Assembly: GCA_030950395.1 (NCBI GenBank)
Contig: JAUZRP010000061.1
Coordinates: 1 to 52,325 of the forward strand
From: Desulfonauticus sp.
GTDB taxonomy: Bacteria > Desulfobacterota > Desulfovibrionia > Desulfovibrionales > Desulfonatronovibrionaceae
DNA: 52,325 nt
Reading direction: 5' to 3'
In this document: positions 25,829 through 35,552 of the stretch, in pieces
Numbering within the stretch: position 1 is the first letter of the stretch
Layout of the letters: every line of letters starts with the position of its first letter
The notes under the pieces: generated by a model
The model's input: the letters and a program-made list of their open reading frames with translations, nothing else
What the model was told of the DNA's origin: nothing
The model's database searches: none
Program-made: the position numbers and the translations under genes

Positions 25829-27175
25829 TCAATTAGACAAAGCTATCTTATCTAGAGCTTGTTTAATTTGTCTGCCAAGGGGTGTTTGCTTATTTAATTC
25901 CTGCTCTACCTTAGCTATCCCTTTTAAGACTGTAGAATGTCTTCGATTAAAATTCCGTCCTATTTCTTCTAAACTCAGATCTGTGTATTTTCTGGCCAAA
26001 TAATAAGCAGTATTCCTGGCCCAAACATAATGTTTTTTTCTACTTTTGGATAATAAAGCCTCTACAGGGACATCGTACAACTGGGCCACTTTTCTTAAAA
26101 TACAATCCAAATCCAAGACATTATCTGGCTCTGTAATGTAGTGTTTTAACACGTCTTCTGCTAATTCAAGATTGATTTTTTGTTTTAATAACCTGGCCTT
26201 TAAAACCAAATTGTTAATGCAACTCTCTAGCTGCCTGATATCAGAAGACATTTTATTAGCAATAAACTCCCCAACTTCTTCAGGAATACTAACCTGAAGT
26301 TTTCGAGCCTTAGAATCAATTATCTTTAATAAAGTATCTAAGTCTGGCTTATTGATAACAGCAATAAACCCCTGTCCCAACCTGGAAATCAATTGGATAT
26401 CTATGCCTTCTAATTCTTTGGGTAAAAAAGTGCTAGAAAACACAACTTTTTTACCCTGAGAGGTTAAAGAATTTATAGTGCATAAAAATTCGTTTTGTAA
26501 TTTTTCTTTGTTTTGGAAAAAATGAATATCTTCTATCAACAAGATGTCTATTTGCTCTCTAAACTTTGCCTTAAAATTTTCTACTTGCTTTGCTTTTATA
26601 GCCAAAACTAGCTGAGAACAAAATTCTTCTGCAGTAAGATAAGCTATATTTACTTTGCTTTTATTAGAATTTTTTAATAACTCCAACCCCATAGACTGGA
26701 CCAAATGAGTTTTGCCCAGACCAGGAGAAGAACATAAAAACAATTGGTCTGCAGAAGTATAAGATTGACAAAAAGTTCTAGACGCCAAAAAAGCAAGCTC
26801 ATTACAGGGACCTACCACAAAATCCTGGAAAGAATAACGAAAAATGCAATCTTTACTAATATCAGGCAAAATAGGTAAAACCCCAGAACCATCTTGAGAT
26901 GTTCCCAATTCATCTAAAAAAGGAGCTTTAGTGGGCTTTCTTTTGGCCACTTTTATTTCCAAAATAGGAGCTTCCCCAAGCACCTCAAAAGCTGCTTCCT
27001 GAATTACAGCAAACAACTTTTCCTTAATCCAAGAAGCCATAAAATCATTTCTAGCCACTAAAACCACTCTATTGCCGTTAATTTCTGCTTTAAGTGGCTT
27101 TATCCAGACCTTAAAAATCCCTTCCTGCAAACATTTTTGCAAAATATTTTGAATTCGCTGCCATGTGCTCATCAT
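25829..27175 (-). CDS. dnaA: Chromosomal replication initiator DnaA
   Basis: DnaA is the AAA+ initiator that opens oriC. The 448-aa protein has the N-terminal interaction domain (WQRIQNILQKCL), Walker A SSPGLGKTHL near residue 155, Walker B ILLIEDIHFF near 215, and the domain IV DNA-binding signature NRRHSTVLKGIAKV near 415. dnaN is not next to it. No good Shine-Dalgarno precedes the tandem ATG codons; either could be the start. Confidence 0.97.
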   Translation of the reverse strand: MMSTWQRIQNILQKCLQEGIFKVWIKPLKAEINGNRVVLVARNDFMASWIKEKLFAVIQEAAFEVLGEAPILEIKVAKRKPTKAPFLDELGTSQDGSGVLPILPDISKDCIFRYSFQDFVVGPCNELAFLASRTFCQSYTSADQLFLCSSPGLGKTHLVQSMGLELLKNSNKSKVNIAYLTAEEFCSQLVLAIKAKQVENFKAKFREQIDILLIEDIHFFQNKEKLQNEFLCTINSLTSQGKKVVFSSTFLPKELEGIDIQLISRLGQGFIAVINKPDLDTLLKIIDSKARKLQVSIPEEVGEFIANKMSSDIRQLESCINNLVLKARLLKQKINLELAEDVLKHYITEPDNVLDLDCILRKVAQLYDVPVEALLSKSRKKHYVWARNTAYYLARKYTDLSLEEIGRNFNRRHSTVLKGIAKVEQELNKQTPLGRQIKQALDKIALSN

Positions 27176-27726
27176 AGCTAAGAGGTTTAAAGGAAACCCT
27201 AAAGAAACTCAACAGCAAATATGAGGGAAAATAGCTCATCATCAAGATTCATTTTTTTTAAGATAACTATTTGAAATAACAAAGATTTTTTACTAACACC
27301 ATCCTGCTCGTATATCTAATTATTTTTTAACTCATTTACTCTAACCTGTTATAAAACTTAACCTGTTACTTAAATTAAAATCAGTAACACTTAGACAAAC
27401 TAAATTTTTCTTAAATTTCTTTCAAAAATCTAAATATTTAACTTAAGCACAGAAAACCTTAGAGATATCTACATTTTTAGGAACATCTTCTTAAATTAAA
27501 TTTTTTTTGAGAACAGAGTTAAAGATAATTTTTTTTTAATAATATAAGCAGTTAAAAATAAATCTAACGAATTGAAATCAAGGTTTATCCATCAGTATTT
27601 GAGGCTAAAATCCCTTCAAAATTTTTGGCCAAAATTTATTTTTAGCAGCACTATAAGGCAGGATTATAAATAGATTAAGTTTCACAAATTTAGATAGTAC
27701 GTAAATAAAAGACAAGAGCTAAAAGA
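27176..27726. other. 551-bp AT-rich region upstream of dnaA
   Basis: No gene is seen. It contains two direct copies of TAACCTGTTA (27342-27351 and 27359-27368, 17 bp apart), a GTTACT/AGTAAC inverted pair (27365-27388), and only one weak DnaA-box-like TTATCCATC near 27583. It may carry the dnaA promoter and regulatory sites. There are too few DnaA boxes to call an origin. Confidence 0.5.
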
Positions 27727-28614
27727 TTATTTTTGAACAACTTTTTTATAAACTATGCTATCTTCATAGCGAATGGGTTTAAACAAACTACACCCTTTGG
27801 GTAATAATTCAGAATGGCCTAGCAATAAGTACCCATTATCCACTAATTTATCGTAAAAAAAGCCAAGAACTCTTTTTTGGGTGTCTTCTCCAAAATAAAC
27901 AAGAACATTTCTGCAGAAAATCACCTGAAAGATAGGCATACGTTTCATCTTAAAAGGATCAGTTAAATTTAAATGAACAAATTTAACCAACTTGCCTAAC
28001 TTAGGGATGATTTGATACTTGCCACTTCCTATTCTTTTAAAATACTTCTTTATAAGATGAATAGGAGTATGCCTTAAAGAATAAGGAGAATATATACCTC
28101 TTTGGGCAAATTTCAGAGAACACCTAGACAGATCATTGGCTATAATTTTAACATCCCAGTTATCTATTTCGTCTCCAAACATTTCACATAAAATAATAGC
28201 AATAGTATAAGCTTCATCTCCAGTAGAGCATCCAGCAGACCAAATCCTCAACTGTGTCTTATTTTGTTTAAGCTGATTTTTTACTATTTCCTTTAAAATA
28301 ACCTCTTGAAATATATTTAACAGAACAATATCTCTAAAAAAACTGGTTTCTTTAGTTATAATAAGATCAAAAAGCCTAGTTATTTCTTCTTCTCTGCCTG
28401 GATCATAACGCAAAAAAGAGTAATAATCTTTAAAACTAGTCAAATTTAAATCCAATAATCTACTTATTAACCTATTTTCCAAAAGATATCTTCTATTGTC
28501 CTGCAAATAAATACCAGTCCTGGTATAAATAAATTCTCGTAAATTAGAAAAATCTTCATCACTCATTCTAATATCTTTATTCAAATTAATAGTGGCAGCA
28601 ACCATTCCAGCCAT
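27727..28614 (-). CDS. cheR: Chemoreceptor methyltransferase CheR
   Basis: CheR methylates chemoreceptor glutamates using S-adenosylmethionine. The 295-aa protein has the N-terminal helical domain (FSNLREFIYTRTGIYL), the SAM-binding motif IWSAGCSTGDEAYTIA, and IFCRNVLVYFG in the C-terminal part. GGAGAG lies 6 bp before the ATG. It follows the HD-GYP regulator by 47 bp. Confidence 0.95.
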   Translation of the reverse strand: MAGMVAATINLNKDIRMSDEDFSNLREFIYTRTGIYLQDNRRYLLENRLISRLLDLNLTSFKDYYSFLRYDPGREEEITRLFDLIITKETSFFRDIVLLNIFQEVILKEIVKNQLKQNKTQLRIWSAGCSTGDEAYTIAIILCEMFGDEIDNWDVKIIANDLSRCSLKFAQRGIYSPYSLRHTPIHLIKKYFKRIGSGKYQIIPKLGKLVKFVHLNLTDPFKMKRMPIFQVIFCRNVLVYFGEDTQKRVLGFFYDKLVDNGYLLLGHSELLPKGCSLFKPIRYEDSIVYKKVVQK

Positions 28615-28661
28615 TAACTCTCTCCACTTATTTAGTTCAGCAAAAAATTTATAAATAAAAC

Positions 28662-30152
28662 TTAGGTAAGCATATTAAATATGCCTTTAAACTCAACCCG
28701 CTGCAATTCTTCCTTGCTTCTCGTTTTAATAAGAAAAAGCCATTTTTGCACCAAATCAAAATCCCATTGGGTCCCTGCGCCTTGTTCAAAAATTTTTTCC
28801 ACCTTTTCTAAAGGCATTCCCCTTCTATAAGACCTATCAGAAGTCATTGCATCAAACCCATCCGCTATGGAAATAATTTTTACTAAAAAAGGAATTCTAT
28901 CCCCTATAAGTCCCTCTGGATATCCCTGACCATCAATCCTTTCATGATGATAATGGACTAAAGGAATAACCTCTTCAAAAAATTCTATGTGTTCTAAAAT
29001 TTCTTTTCCAATAACTGGATGTTTTTTTATAACACCATATTCTTCGTCAGTTAATTTATCTGGTTTATTTAAGATATTATCAGGAATTCCTATTTTTCCT
29101 ATGTCGTGAAGAACTCCACCTATATAAAGAAGTTCCAATTCTTTTTGGCTCAAACCTATAAATTGGCCAAAATTAAAAGCATATTTAGCAACGTTTTCTG
29201 AATGTCCTTTAGTATAATAATCCTTTACCTCCACTGCCTTAGAATAAGAACTAAGAATTTTTAGGTTTAAAGTCTTTAACTGCTCAACAAAACGGGCATT
29301 TTGCAAGCTATTAGCTGCATGCATACAAAAAATCTGAAGCAAATGCCTGTCTCGAATAAAACAAGCAGGCTCTCCATTGTTTTTTTTGATTAAAGCTATA
29401 ACTCCAATTTTTTCTCTCTGAACCCTAAGAGGAATTATAATTATAGCAAAATCTCCTTTTACCCCAGAAAACCTATGCTTAGAAACAAAAAACAATTTAT
29501 TCTTTTCTAAAAAATCTGTCATTTTGATAGATAAATCAAACATAATGTCATAATGTTGATACAAAAAATTACCTTTAACCACTTTTTGTTCTAACTTATT
29601 TGTAATATTATTATAAAGAGATAACATCAAGCTATCTGGATTAAAATTATTTTGCAAATGAAATACAAATTCTTCAATAATATCGTCTAAAGTTTGAAGT
29701 TTATTCAAAGAATTACCTAAATTTAGAATTCTAACTATATTACTTAATCGCTTTTTTTCTCTTTGTTTTTGCCTTTTTTCTAAAACTTTTTTAATTTTTA
29801 TCAAAAGATGAGTAATATTAAAAGGCTTAGGGATATAATCAGATGCGCCCAATTTTATACATTCTACAGCCACTTCTATAGTGCCAAAACCTGTCATTAC
29901 TAAAAATTCTACATCTATATTCTCTTCTTTTATTTTCTTTAACAATTCTATGCCATTTAAACGAGGCATTTTCAAATCACTAACAACAAGGTCTATATCT
30001 TTATCCTGTTTTAAAATTCCTAAAGCTTCTTGTCCGTCTTTAGCTGTAACTACTTCATACCCTTCATCTGTTAAAGCATCTTCAAAAATAAGGCGTAAAC
30101 TTTCTTCATCATCTACAACAAGAATTTTTTCTTTTCTTTTCGCATCTACCAT
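28662..30152 (-). CDS. Response regulator with GAF-like and HD-GYP domains
   Basis: This is a predicted two-component cyclic-di-GMP phosphodiesterase of 496 aa. Residues 8-125 are a receiver domain (ILVVDDEESLRL, phospho-acceptor in VVSDLKMPRLNG, KPF near 110). Residues about 150-295 resemble a GAF sensor. Residues about 310-480 are HD-GYP, with HDIGKIGIPDNIL, HH and the DGQGYPEGL form of the GYP motif. It probably controls motility or surface attachment, in line with cheR downstream. Confidence 0.93.
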   Translation of the reverse strand: MVDAKRKEKILVVDDEESLRLIFEDALTDEGYEVVTAKDGQEALGILKQDKDIDLVVSDLKMPRLNGIELLKKIKEENIDVEFLVMTGFGTIEVAVECIKLGASDYIPKPFNITHLLIKIKKVLEKRQKQREKKRLSNIVRILNLGNSLNKLQTLDDIIEEFVFHLQNNFNPDSLMLSLYNNITNKLEQKVVKGNFLYQHYDIMFDLSIKMTDFLEKNKLFFVSKHRFSGVKGDFAIIIIPLRVQREKIGVIALIKKNNGEPACFIRDRHLLQIFCMHAANSLQNARFVEQLKTLNLKILSSYSKAVEVKDYYTKGHSENVAKYAFNFGQFIGLSQKELELLYIGGVLHDIGKIGIPDNILNKPDKLTDEEYGVIKKHPVIGKEILEHIEFFEEVIPLVHYHHERIDGQGYPEGLIGDRIPFLVKIISIADGFDAMTSDRSYRRGMPLEKVEKIFEQGAGTQWDFDLVQKWLFLIKTRSKEELQRVEFKGIFNMLT

Positions 30153-30163
30153 ATTTTTGCCTC

Positions 30164-30192
30164 TTGTCTGTTGGTTAAAATTAGGCTAATAT
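30164..30192 (+). promoter_or_regulatory. tRNA-Pro promoter
   Basis: TTGTCT (30164-30169), a 17-bp spacer and TAATAT (30187-30192) lie 9 bp before the tRNA-Pro 5' end. Confidence 0.6.
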
Positions 30193-30201
30193 TACAATTT
30201 A

Positions 30202-30279
30202 CGGGATGTGGCTCAGTCTGGCTAGAGCGCAGCGTTCGGGACGCTGAGGTCCGGGGTTCGAATCCCCGCATCCCGACCA
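30202..30279 (+). tRNA. tRNA-Pro (CGG)
   Basis: It begins CGGGATG and ends CATCCCG-A-CCA with encoded CCA. The anticodon stem CAGCG/CGCTG encloses TTCGGGA, giving anticodon CGG. The T-arm CGGGGTTCGAATCCCCG is intact. The 5' C is normal for bacterial tRNA-Pro. Confidence 0.96.
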
Positions 30280-30284
30280 ATCTA

Positions 30285-31634
30285 TTACTCCCCTTTTAAT
30301 TGCACAGGCCTTCTACCAATGCTAAAATAGGCAAATCCCATCTGTCCTAATAAACTAGGATTGTATAAATTTCTACCATCAAAAATTAAAGGAGCTGTTA
30401 ATTTTTCTTTAATTAGGGAAAAATCTGGATTTCTAAACTGATTCCATTCTGTTACTATGGCCAAAGCATCTGCTCCTTCTAAGGCAGCATATTGATCTGC
30501 TACTATTTCTACAAAATGATTATCTTTTAATAAATCTCTAGCGTTATCTCCAGCCACAGGGTCAAAAGCCCTTACTTTCATGCCTAAAGCAGTTAATCTT
30601 TCTATTAGGACCAGAGAAGGGGCTTCTCTCAGGTCGTCTGTATTGGGCTTAAAAGCAAGCCCCCATAACGCTAGAGTTTTGTCTTTTACTCCATTTTGGG
30701 GTTCAAAATAATTAATAATTTTTAAAGCCAAAATTTCTTTTTGCAAATTATTAACTTTATCCACAGCCTGTAAAAGCAATGGATCATAACCAGAATTTAA
30801 GGCCGTGGCTATCAGAGCCTTTACGTCTTTGGGAAAACAAGATCCGCCATACCCTACTCCTGGATAAATAAAATGATATCCTATTCTATGATCAGAACCA
30901 ATGCCCAAACGCACATCCCCAACATCTGCGCCTACTCGCTCGCAAATATTAGCAATTTCATTGATAAAAGAAATCTTGGTAGCCAACATACAATTAGCAG
31001 CATACTTGGTCATCTCAGCGCTTCTAATAGACATAACAATTAATTTATCTCTACTCCTGGCAAAAGGAGCATACAAGGTTTTTAAAAGCTCAGCAGTCCT
31101 TACGTTGTCCGTACCCACAATCACTCGATCTGGCTTCATAAAATCATTAACAGCATCTCCTTCTTTTAAAAATTCAGGATTAGACACTACGTCAAATTCT
31201 ATGTTTACTCCTCTTTTTTTCTGCTCTTCTTTAATTAAACTCCGCACTTTATCTGCAGTACCAACAGGCACAGTAGATTTATCCACTACAATTTTATAAT
31301 CTTGCATTAACCTGCCCACATCCCGAGCTACTTGATAAACATAAGATAAATCAGCACTTCCATCCTCTCTGGGAGGAGTTCCAACACAAATAAAAACAAA
31401 CAAACTATCTCTTAATCCCTCCTCCAAATTAGTAGTAAAAAATAATCTGCCATCTTTATAATTTCTTTGAACCAACTCATCTAAACCAGGCTCATAAATA
31501 TGCACCTCTCCCTGTTTTAAACGCTTTATTACCTCTGGATTTATATCCACACACACTACCTTATTGCCCATTTCAGCAAAACAGGCAGCACTAACTAAAC
31601 CAACATAACCCGTACCTACTATACAAACATTCAT
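30285..31634 (-). CDS. UDP-glucose 6-dehydrogenase
   Basis: The enzyme oxidises UDP-glucose to UDP-glucuronate for surface polysaccharide. The 449-aa protein starts [20 protein letters not shown], a Rossmann fold, with [26 protein letters not shown], and the catalytic motif [12 protein letters not shown]. The C-terminal domain has [24 protein letters not shown] precedes the ATG at 31634, so the upstream in-frame start is not used. It converges with tRNA-Pro. Confidence 0.97.
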   Translation of the reverse strand: MNVCIVGTGYVGLVSAACFAEMGNKVVCVDINPEVIKRLKQGEVHIYEPGLDELVQRNYKDGRLFFTTNLEEGLRDSLFVFICVGTPPREDGSADLSYVYQVARDVGRLMQDYKIVVDKSTVPVGTADKVRSLIKEEQKKRGVNIEFDVVSNPEFLKEGDAVNDFMKPDRVIVGTDNVRTAELLKTLYAPFARSRDKLIVMSIRSAEMTKYAANCMLATKISFINEIANICERVGADVGDVRLGIGSDHRIGYHFIYPGVGYGGSCFPKDVKALIATALNSGYDPLLLQAVDKVNNLQKEILALKIINYFEPQNGVKDKTLALWGLAFKPNTDDLREAPSLVLIERLTALGMKVRAFDPVAGDNARDLLKDNHFVEIVADQYAALEGADALAIVTEWNQFRNPDFSLIKEKLTAPLIFDGRNLYNPSLLGQMGFAYFSIGRRPVQLKGE

Positions 31635-31851
31635 TTCCCAATCTCCTTTTAACAAAAAAATTATTACTTAATATACATTTAACAAAGTCTATCCTAAAAG
31701 GTCAACCTAAACAAGCTCTTGATTTTTATAACTCTATATGCAATCTAAAAATTTCTTAAAATCACAGGCGTTCAAAGTTCAAAACCAAAGGTTAAAATTA
31801 AACATTAAAAAAATAAAAAATCTAATTTTTCACGGCTACGTCAGTCAATAA

Positions 31852-34023
31852 ATGGACAAAAAAGAACTAAAATCCTTTTTTTTATTTTCACTGCCAATTT
31901 TAGTGGTCTTAAGTTTATTATTTTTTCTAGGACCTGAAAATAATTATCTATTTTTTAAAAAATTCAGTACCAGCCATCCCAACCTGACCTTGTTTTTTAA
32001 ATTTATCTCTAACTATGGAAATCCTCTCTTCTATTTGGTTTATCTTTACTTTTTAGTAACAGGCGTAAAACAGCATAAAAAAGAATTAATATACCTGAGT
32101 TTATTTTATCTGGTAGTTCAATTAAGTATTTCTTTTTTAGGGGTAAGGATTTTAAAAATTGTTTTCGCCAGAGAAAGGCCAGAACTAGGCTCTGCCTTTA
32201 CATTTTTTTCCTTTGCAGCAGTTAAAAATTCCTTTCCATCTGGCCACACCACAGAAATTTATGGAGCTACTTTACCCCTTGTGCTTATAAAAAAAACTCC
32301 TTATATCTCTTTAGGACTTGGCCTATTAGCGGCCACATTAGGGTTTTCAAGGATTTATTTAGGGCAACATCATCCTTCTGACGTGCTGGCCGGGTATATA
32401 CTGGGCAGTATGGCGGGTTACACAATTTTTTACTTATGGAGTAAAACAGTGCGAAAAAAAAGACCAATTTTCAAACTAAACACTTTTATAGAATTTATTA
32501 CTTCCTATCCCTTGTTAACACTAACTATTATCTATTGGAGTAATTTTATTTTTAGCCTTAATACCCGAGCTTTATGGTTCTCTGACGAAGTAAGATATGC
32601 CAATGTGTTTGAAAACGTTTTAAAAGCTAAAAAATGGCTCGTCCTGTATTTAAACGGACAACCCTATCCTGATAAACCACCGCTCTATTTTTGGTTTTTA
32701 AGTGTCTTATCTTATTTTACTCATCTAAACGATAAAACAATTTTATTTCTGGGCACTGCAATAAGCGGTTTTATTTATATTTGTCTTACCTATTTTTTAG
32801 GAAAATACATTTTAAAGGATAAAAAGAGAGCCTTTCTAGCTACCTGTTTGTTATTAAGTAATTTTTACTTTTTAGCTCTTATTCACTACATAAGAATGGA
32901 CTTACTATTTGCCTCTTTTATTTTAGCTTCCCATCTTATGCTCTATTTTTACTTTGAAACCAAACAAACAAAATATATTTATCTTACGTTTTTTCTGTCT
33001 TTTTTAGCCCTTCTCACCAAAGGTCCTTTGGGAGTTGTATTTCCTCTTTTAACTTTTATAACTTTTGCCTGCCTACAAAAAGAATTTAAATTACTTATAA
33101 ATAAGCAAGTAGGCCTTGCTTTAGGATGTTTATTGCTGGGAATATTTATCTGGCTTAGCGCTATCTATTGGGTAGAAGGGAAAGAATTTATCTACAATTT
33201 ATTATACAAACAAACTTATAAAAGAGCTGTTCACACCTGGCATCATCCTCATCCTTTTTACTATTATTTTTTGATTTTTCCTTTAGTCATATTACCCTGG
33301 TCATTAGCTATCACAAAGATTAAATTGTCATCTAATTTTAGCAAAGATGAAAAGTTTCTACTCTGTTTTTTTGGGTCAGGCTTTATTGGTTTATCGCTAG
33401 TAAGTATAAAAATAGCAATATATCTTCTACCTTTATTTGCTCCTTTTTTCTTACTTTTTAGCAGAACTTTCAATAGCGAATCCCCTATGCTGGCCAAAAT
33501 TTTAGGCTACTTTTTTCTAGCCATAGGTATTATTTTGCCTGTCTTAAACTTTTTTCCTCAAGTACCCTGTAAAGCAATAAATTATATCTGGATATTTGGC
33601 ATTATGTTAATTGCTCTTGGTACGTTACTGCTCAAAACCACCCCTCCTAAAAAACATCTACCTATTGTTTTAAGCTTGTTGTGCCCCTTAATCTTTATTT
33701 ATACGGCAAGGTATCTGGCCCCTCACCTGGACCCAATTATGAGTCCCAAGGAACAGGCTCAAATTATAAAGCAATACATAAAAAAGGGTTATAAACCTCT
33801 AGCCTATAAAGTATACTCTGGTATCTATACCTATTATGCTGGTTCAAATATCGAAGAAACCAATGACTTTAATCAGGTTCAAAAAAAATTAGAACAAAAT
33901 TATCCCATCCTCTTGATTATACCTGAAAAATACTTTAATAGATTTAAAAAACAATTGTCTAACCTCAAAGTGGTGGATAAACATAAAATTGTGGAAAAGA
34001 ATTACTATCTTTTATTAAAATAA
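31852..34023 (+). CDS. PAP2 phosphatase fused to ArnT-like glycosyltransferase
   Basis: This is a polytopic membrane protein of 723 aa combining two enzymes. Residues 1-200 are a PAP2 lipid phosphatase with all three motifs: KIVFARERP (102-110), PSGHTT (129-134) and SRIYLGQHHPSD (166-177). Residues 210-723 are a GT83/GT39-like transferase of the ArnT type, with SDEVRYANV (244-252, catalytic Asp) and NGQPYPDKPPLYFW. Such transferases use polyprenyl-phosphate sugars. The fusion could couple sugar transfer to dephosphorylation of the lipid carrier; this coupling is inferred. The next gene follows by 12 bp. Confidence 0.88.
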   Translation: MDKKELKSFFLFSLPILVVLSLLFFLGPENNYLFFKKFSTSHPNLTLFFKFISNYGNPLFYLVYLYFLVTGVKQHKKELIYLSLFYLVVQLSISFLGVRILKIVFARERPELGSAFTFFSFAAVKNSFPSGHTTEIYGATLPLVLIKKTPYISLGLGLLAATLGFSRIYLGQHHPSDVLAGYILGSMAGYTIFYLWSKTVRKKRPIFKLNTFIEFITSYPLLTLTIIYWSNFIFSLNTRALWFSDEVRYANVFENVLKAKKWLVLYLNGQPYPDKPPLYFWFLSVLSYFTHLNDKTILFLGTAISGFIYICLTYFLGKYILKDKKRAFLATCLLLSNFYFLALIHYIRMDLLFASFILASHLMLYFYFETKQTKYIYLTFFLSFLALLTKGPLGVVFPLLTFITFACLQKEFKLLINKQVGLALGCLLLGIFIWLSAIYWVEGKEFIYNLLYKQTYKRAVHTWHHPHPFYYYFLIFPLVILPWSLAITKIKLSSNFSKDEKFLLCFFGSGFIGLSLVSIKIAIYLLPLFAPFFLLFSRTFNSESPMLAKILGYFFLAIGIILPVLNFFPQVPCKAINYIWIFGIMLIALGTLLLKTTPPKKHLPIVLSLLCPLIFIYTARYLAPHLDPIMSPKEQAQIIKQYIKKGYKPLAYKVYSGIYTYYAGSNIEETNDFNQVQKKLEQNYPILLIIPEKYFNRFKKQLSNLKVVDKHKIVEKNYYLLLK

Positions 34024-34035
34024 GGAGCAGCCACA

Positions 34036-34422
34036 ATGGAGGTATTTTCTATTTCCACATCAGCTTTAAAAAGTTCTAGCCTTGCTGAAGAAGTAAGTGC
34101 CAATAATATAGCCAATATTAATACTCCAGAATTTAAAGCCAGCAGAGTAGATCTGGAAACTGGTCAAGACGGTAAAGGGGTGGTTGTATCCCAGATAAGT
34201 CAAGATCAAAACCCTGGAGCCATATCAGAACAAATCGAATTACAACCTAATGCCCAAACAGGTCAAATAGAACAACAAATAGTATCCAAAGAAACAAGCA
34301 ACACTGACCTTGCTCAAGAAATGGTAAATCAAATCCTAAATGAAAGGTTTTTTGAAGCTAATACCAGACCCATCTCCACTTACGATTCTATGCTAGGTAA
34401 TTTTATCAACATCTTTGCCTAA
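34036..34422 (+). CDS. FlgC-like flagellar rod-family protein
   Basis: This 128-aa protein starts with the flagellar rod/hook N-terminal pattern (STSALKSSSLAEEVSANNIANINTPEFKA) and ends with the C-terminal helical motif (NTDLAQEMVNQILNERFFEANTR). The size resembles FlgC or FlgB. No other flagellar genes are nearby, so it may be an orphan paralog. TAAGGAG precedes the ATG. Confidence 0.8.
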   Translation: MEVFSISTSALKSSSLAEEVSANNIANINTPEFKASRVDLETGQDGKGVVVSQISQDQNPGAISEQIELQPNAQTGQIEQQIVSKETSNTDLAQEMVNQILNERFFEANTRPISTYDSMLGNFINIFA

Positions 34423-34659
34423 TCCCTTCACTCAACCTACCAAAAAACTAAACTTATAAAGCGTGAGGGAACAGGGGTTGTAATTTATCTTCAACTCTGT
34501 TGTCTTGCAGCAAAAACTTCCCTATCTGAAATCCCTACCTACGAGCTATAAAACCAAAAATTTTAGCTCTTTAAACCTTAATTTTTTACTAAAAAACCTT
34601 GACTATTTTTTTTTTGTTTTTATTTATAAAAATGAAAATTAATTACAGGAGGTGAAAAA
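34423..34659. other. 237-bp region between the rod-protein gene and Hsp20 cluster
   Basis: No reading frame is supported. AGGGAA and TTCCCT segments (about 34465 and 34528) could pair over a 60-nt stretch, but no known RNA family is recognised. The promoter at 34599-34630 lies at its right end. Confidence 0.4.
34599..34630 (+). promoter_or_regulatory. Promoter candidate for the Hsp20 cluster
   Basis: TTGACT (34599-34604) and overlapping -10 candidates in TATTTATAAA (34621-34630) give 16-20 bp spacing. There is no sigma-32-type CCCAT box and no CIRCE repeat. AGGAGGTG follows just before the first Hsp20 ATG. Confidence 0.5.
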
Positions 34660-35070
34660 ATGGTTATAGATTTGGCAACATTTTATGATTTACCAAAGCA
34701 ATTTGATCGTATTTTTGACGAATTTTTACGTCCAAGTGTTATAAGTCAAAAAAGAATAGCTTATCCTGCTATTAATATTTATGAAGATGAAGACAATTTA
34801 TACGTTTATAGTGAGCTTCCTGGTCTTGATATAAACGATGTAGAATTAACACTCACGGACGGAAGTCTAATTTTAAAAGGAGAAAGAAAATCAGAGCAAG
34901 GTAATTATTATAGGCAAGAACGTCCAACTGGAATTTTCCAAAGAATTATCAATTTAAATATTCCTATTGATGCAGATAAAATTAAAGCAAAGATGAAAAA
35001 TGGACTGTTAGAAGTAATTCTTCCTAAACTAGATATAAACAAACCTAAGAAAATACAAATAGAAAGCTAA
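34660..35070 (+). CDS. Small heat-shock protein (Hsp20), first of three
   Basis: This is an ATP-independent holdase chaperone of 136 aa. The alpha-crystallin domain runs from about residue 38 (AINIYEDEDNLYVYSELPG) to KMKNGLLEVILPK. The conserved A/G-x-L motif is GLLEVILPK. The C-terminal extension is short. It is preceded by AGGAGGTG. Confidence 0.92.
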   Translation: MVIDLATFYDLPKQFDRIFDEFLRPSVISQKRIAYPAINIYEDEDNLYVYSELPGLDINDVELTLTDGSLILKGERKSEQGNYYRQERPTGIFQRIINLNIPIDADKIKAKMKNGLLEVILPKLDINKPKKIQIES

Positions 35071-35087
35071 ATAAAAGGAGGCCAGCT

Positions 35088-35456
35088 ATGACAAAAGAAA
35101 TAAAAAAGCAAGAAACTCCAAAAGAAATTATATTTTCTCCTTACACAGATATTATAGAAAAAGAAGATGGTTTCTATATTGTAATGGATTTACCTGGAGT
35201 GGACAAAGATAATTTAGATATAGATTTAAAAGAAAATGAATTAGAAATTAGAGCAAAAATAAATTGGACCAAACCAGAAAAAGCAAAAGATATCCACGTA
35301 GAGTTTGTGCCCGGAGAGTTTAGAAGGCAGTTTACCATTTCTGACGTGGTAGATAAAGAAAAGATTAAAGCAAATCTAAAAAATGGCGTGTTAAACTTAT
35401 TCCTACCTAAAGCAGAAAAAGCCAAACCTCGCAAGATTAAAATCGTTGCCGAATAA
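35088..35456 (+). CDS. Small heat-shock protein (Hsp20), second of three
   Basis: This 122-aa member has a charged N-terminus (TKEIKKQETPKE) much shorter than usual and an alpha-crystallin domain with FYIVMDLPGVDKDNLDIDL and NGVLNLFLPK. The short N-terminal arm may alter oligomer assembly with its neighbours. The gap from the first gene is 17 bp, with AAAGGAGG, so they share a transcript. Confidence 0.92.
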   Translation: MTKEIKKQETPKEIIFSPYTDIIEKEDGFYIVMDLPGVDKDNLDIDLKENELEIRAKINWTKPEKAKDIHVEFVPGEFRRQFTISDVVDKEKIKANLKNGVLNLFLPKAEKAKPRKIKIVAE

Positions 35457-35461
35457 AAACA

Positions 35462-35487
35462 GCACCTGCAAAATTTTTTGCAGGTGC
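35462..35487 (+). terminator. Strong hairpin between second and third Hsp20 genes
   Basis: GCACCTGCAAAA and TTTTGCAGGTGC pair over 12 bp with almost no loop; the effective stem is GCACCTGCA/TGCAGGTGC. No long T-run follows, so it may be a partial terminator or an RNA-processing or stabilising structure that sets different expression for the third gene. Confidence 0.55.
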
Positions 35488-35552
35488 TTCCAATAATTGC
35501 CTTAACCATATAAAATCGTAGAGCTTAGCAAATAAGCCAAGGAGGTGAAGAT

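Noticed and set aside
27176-27726. Replication origin next to dnaA
   Set aside because: Only one weak DnaA-box-like site (TTATCCATC) was found, and dnaN is not adjacent.
34423-34659. Structured small RNA between the rod-protein and Hsp20 genes
   Set aside because: Only a short AGGGAA/TTCCCT pairing was found, with no match to a known RNA layout.
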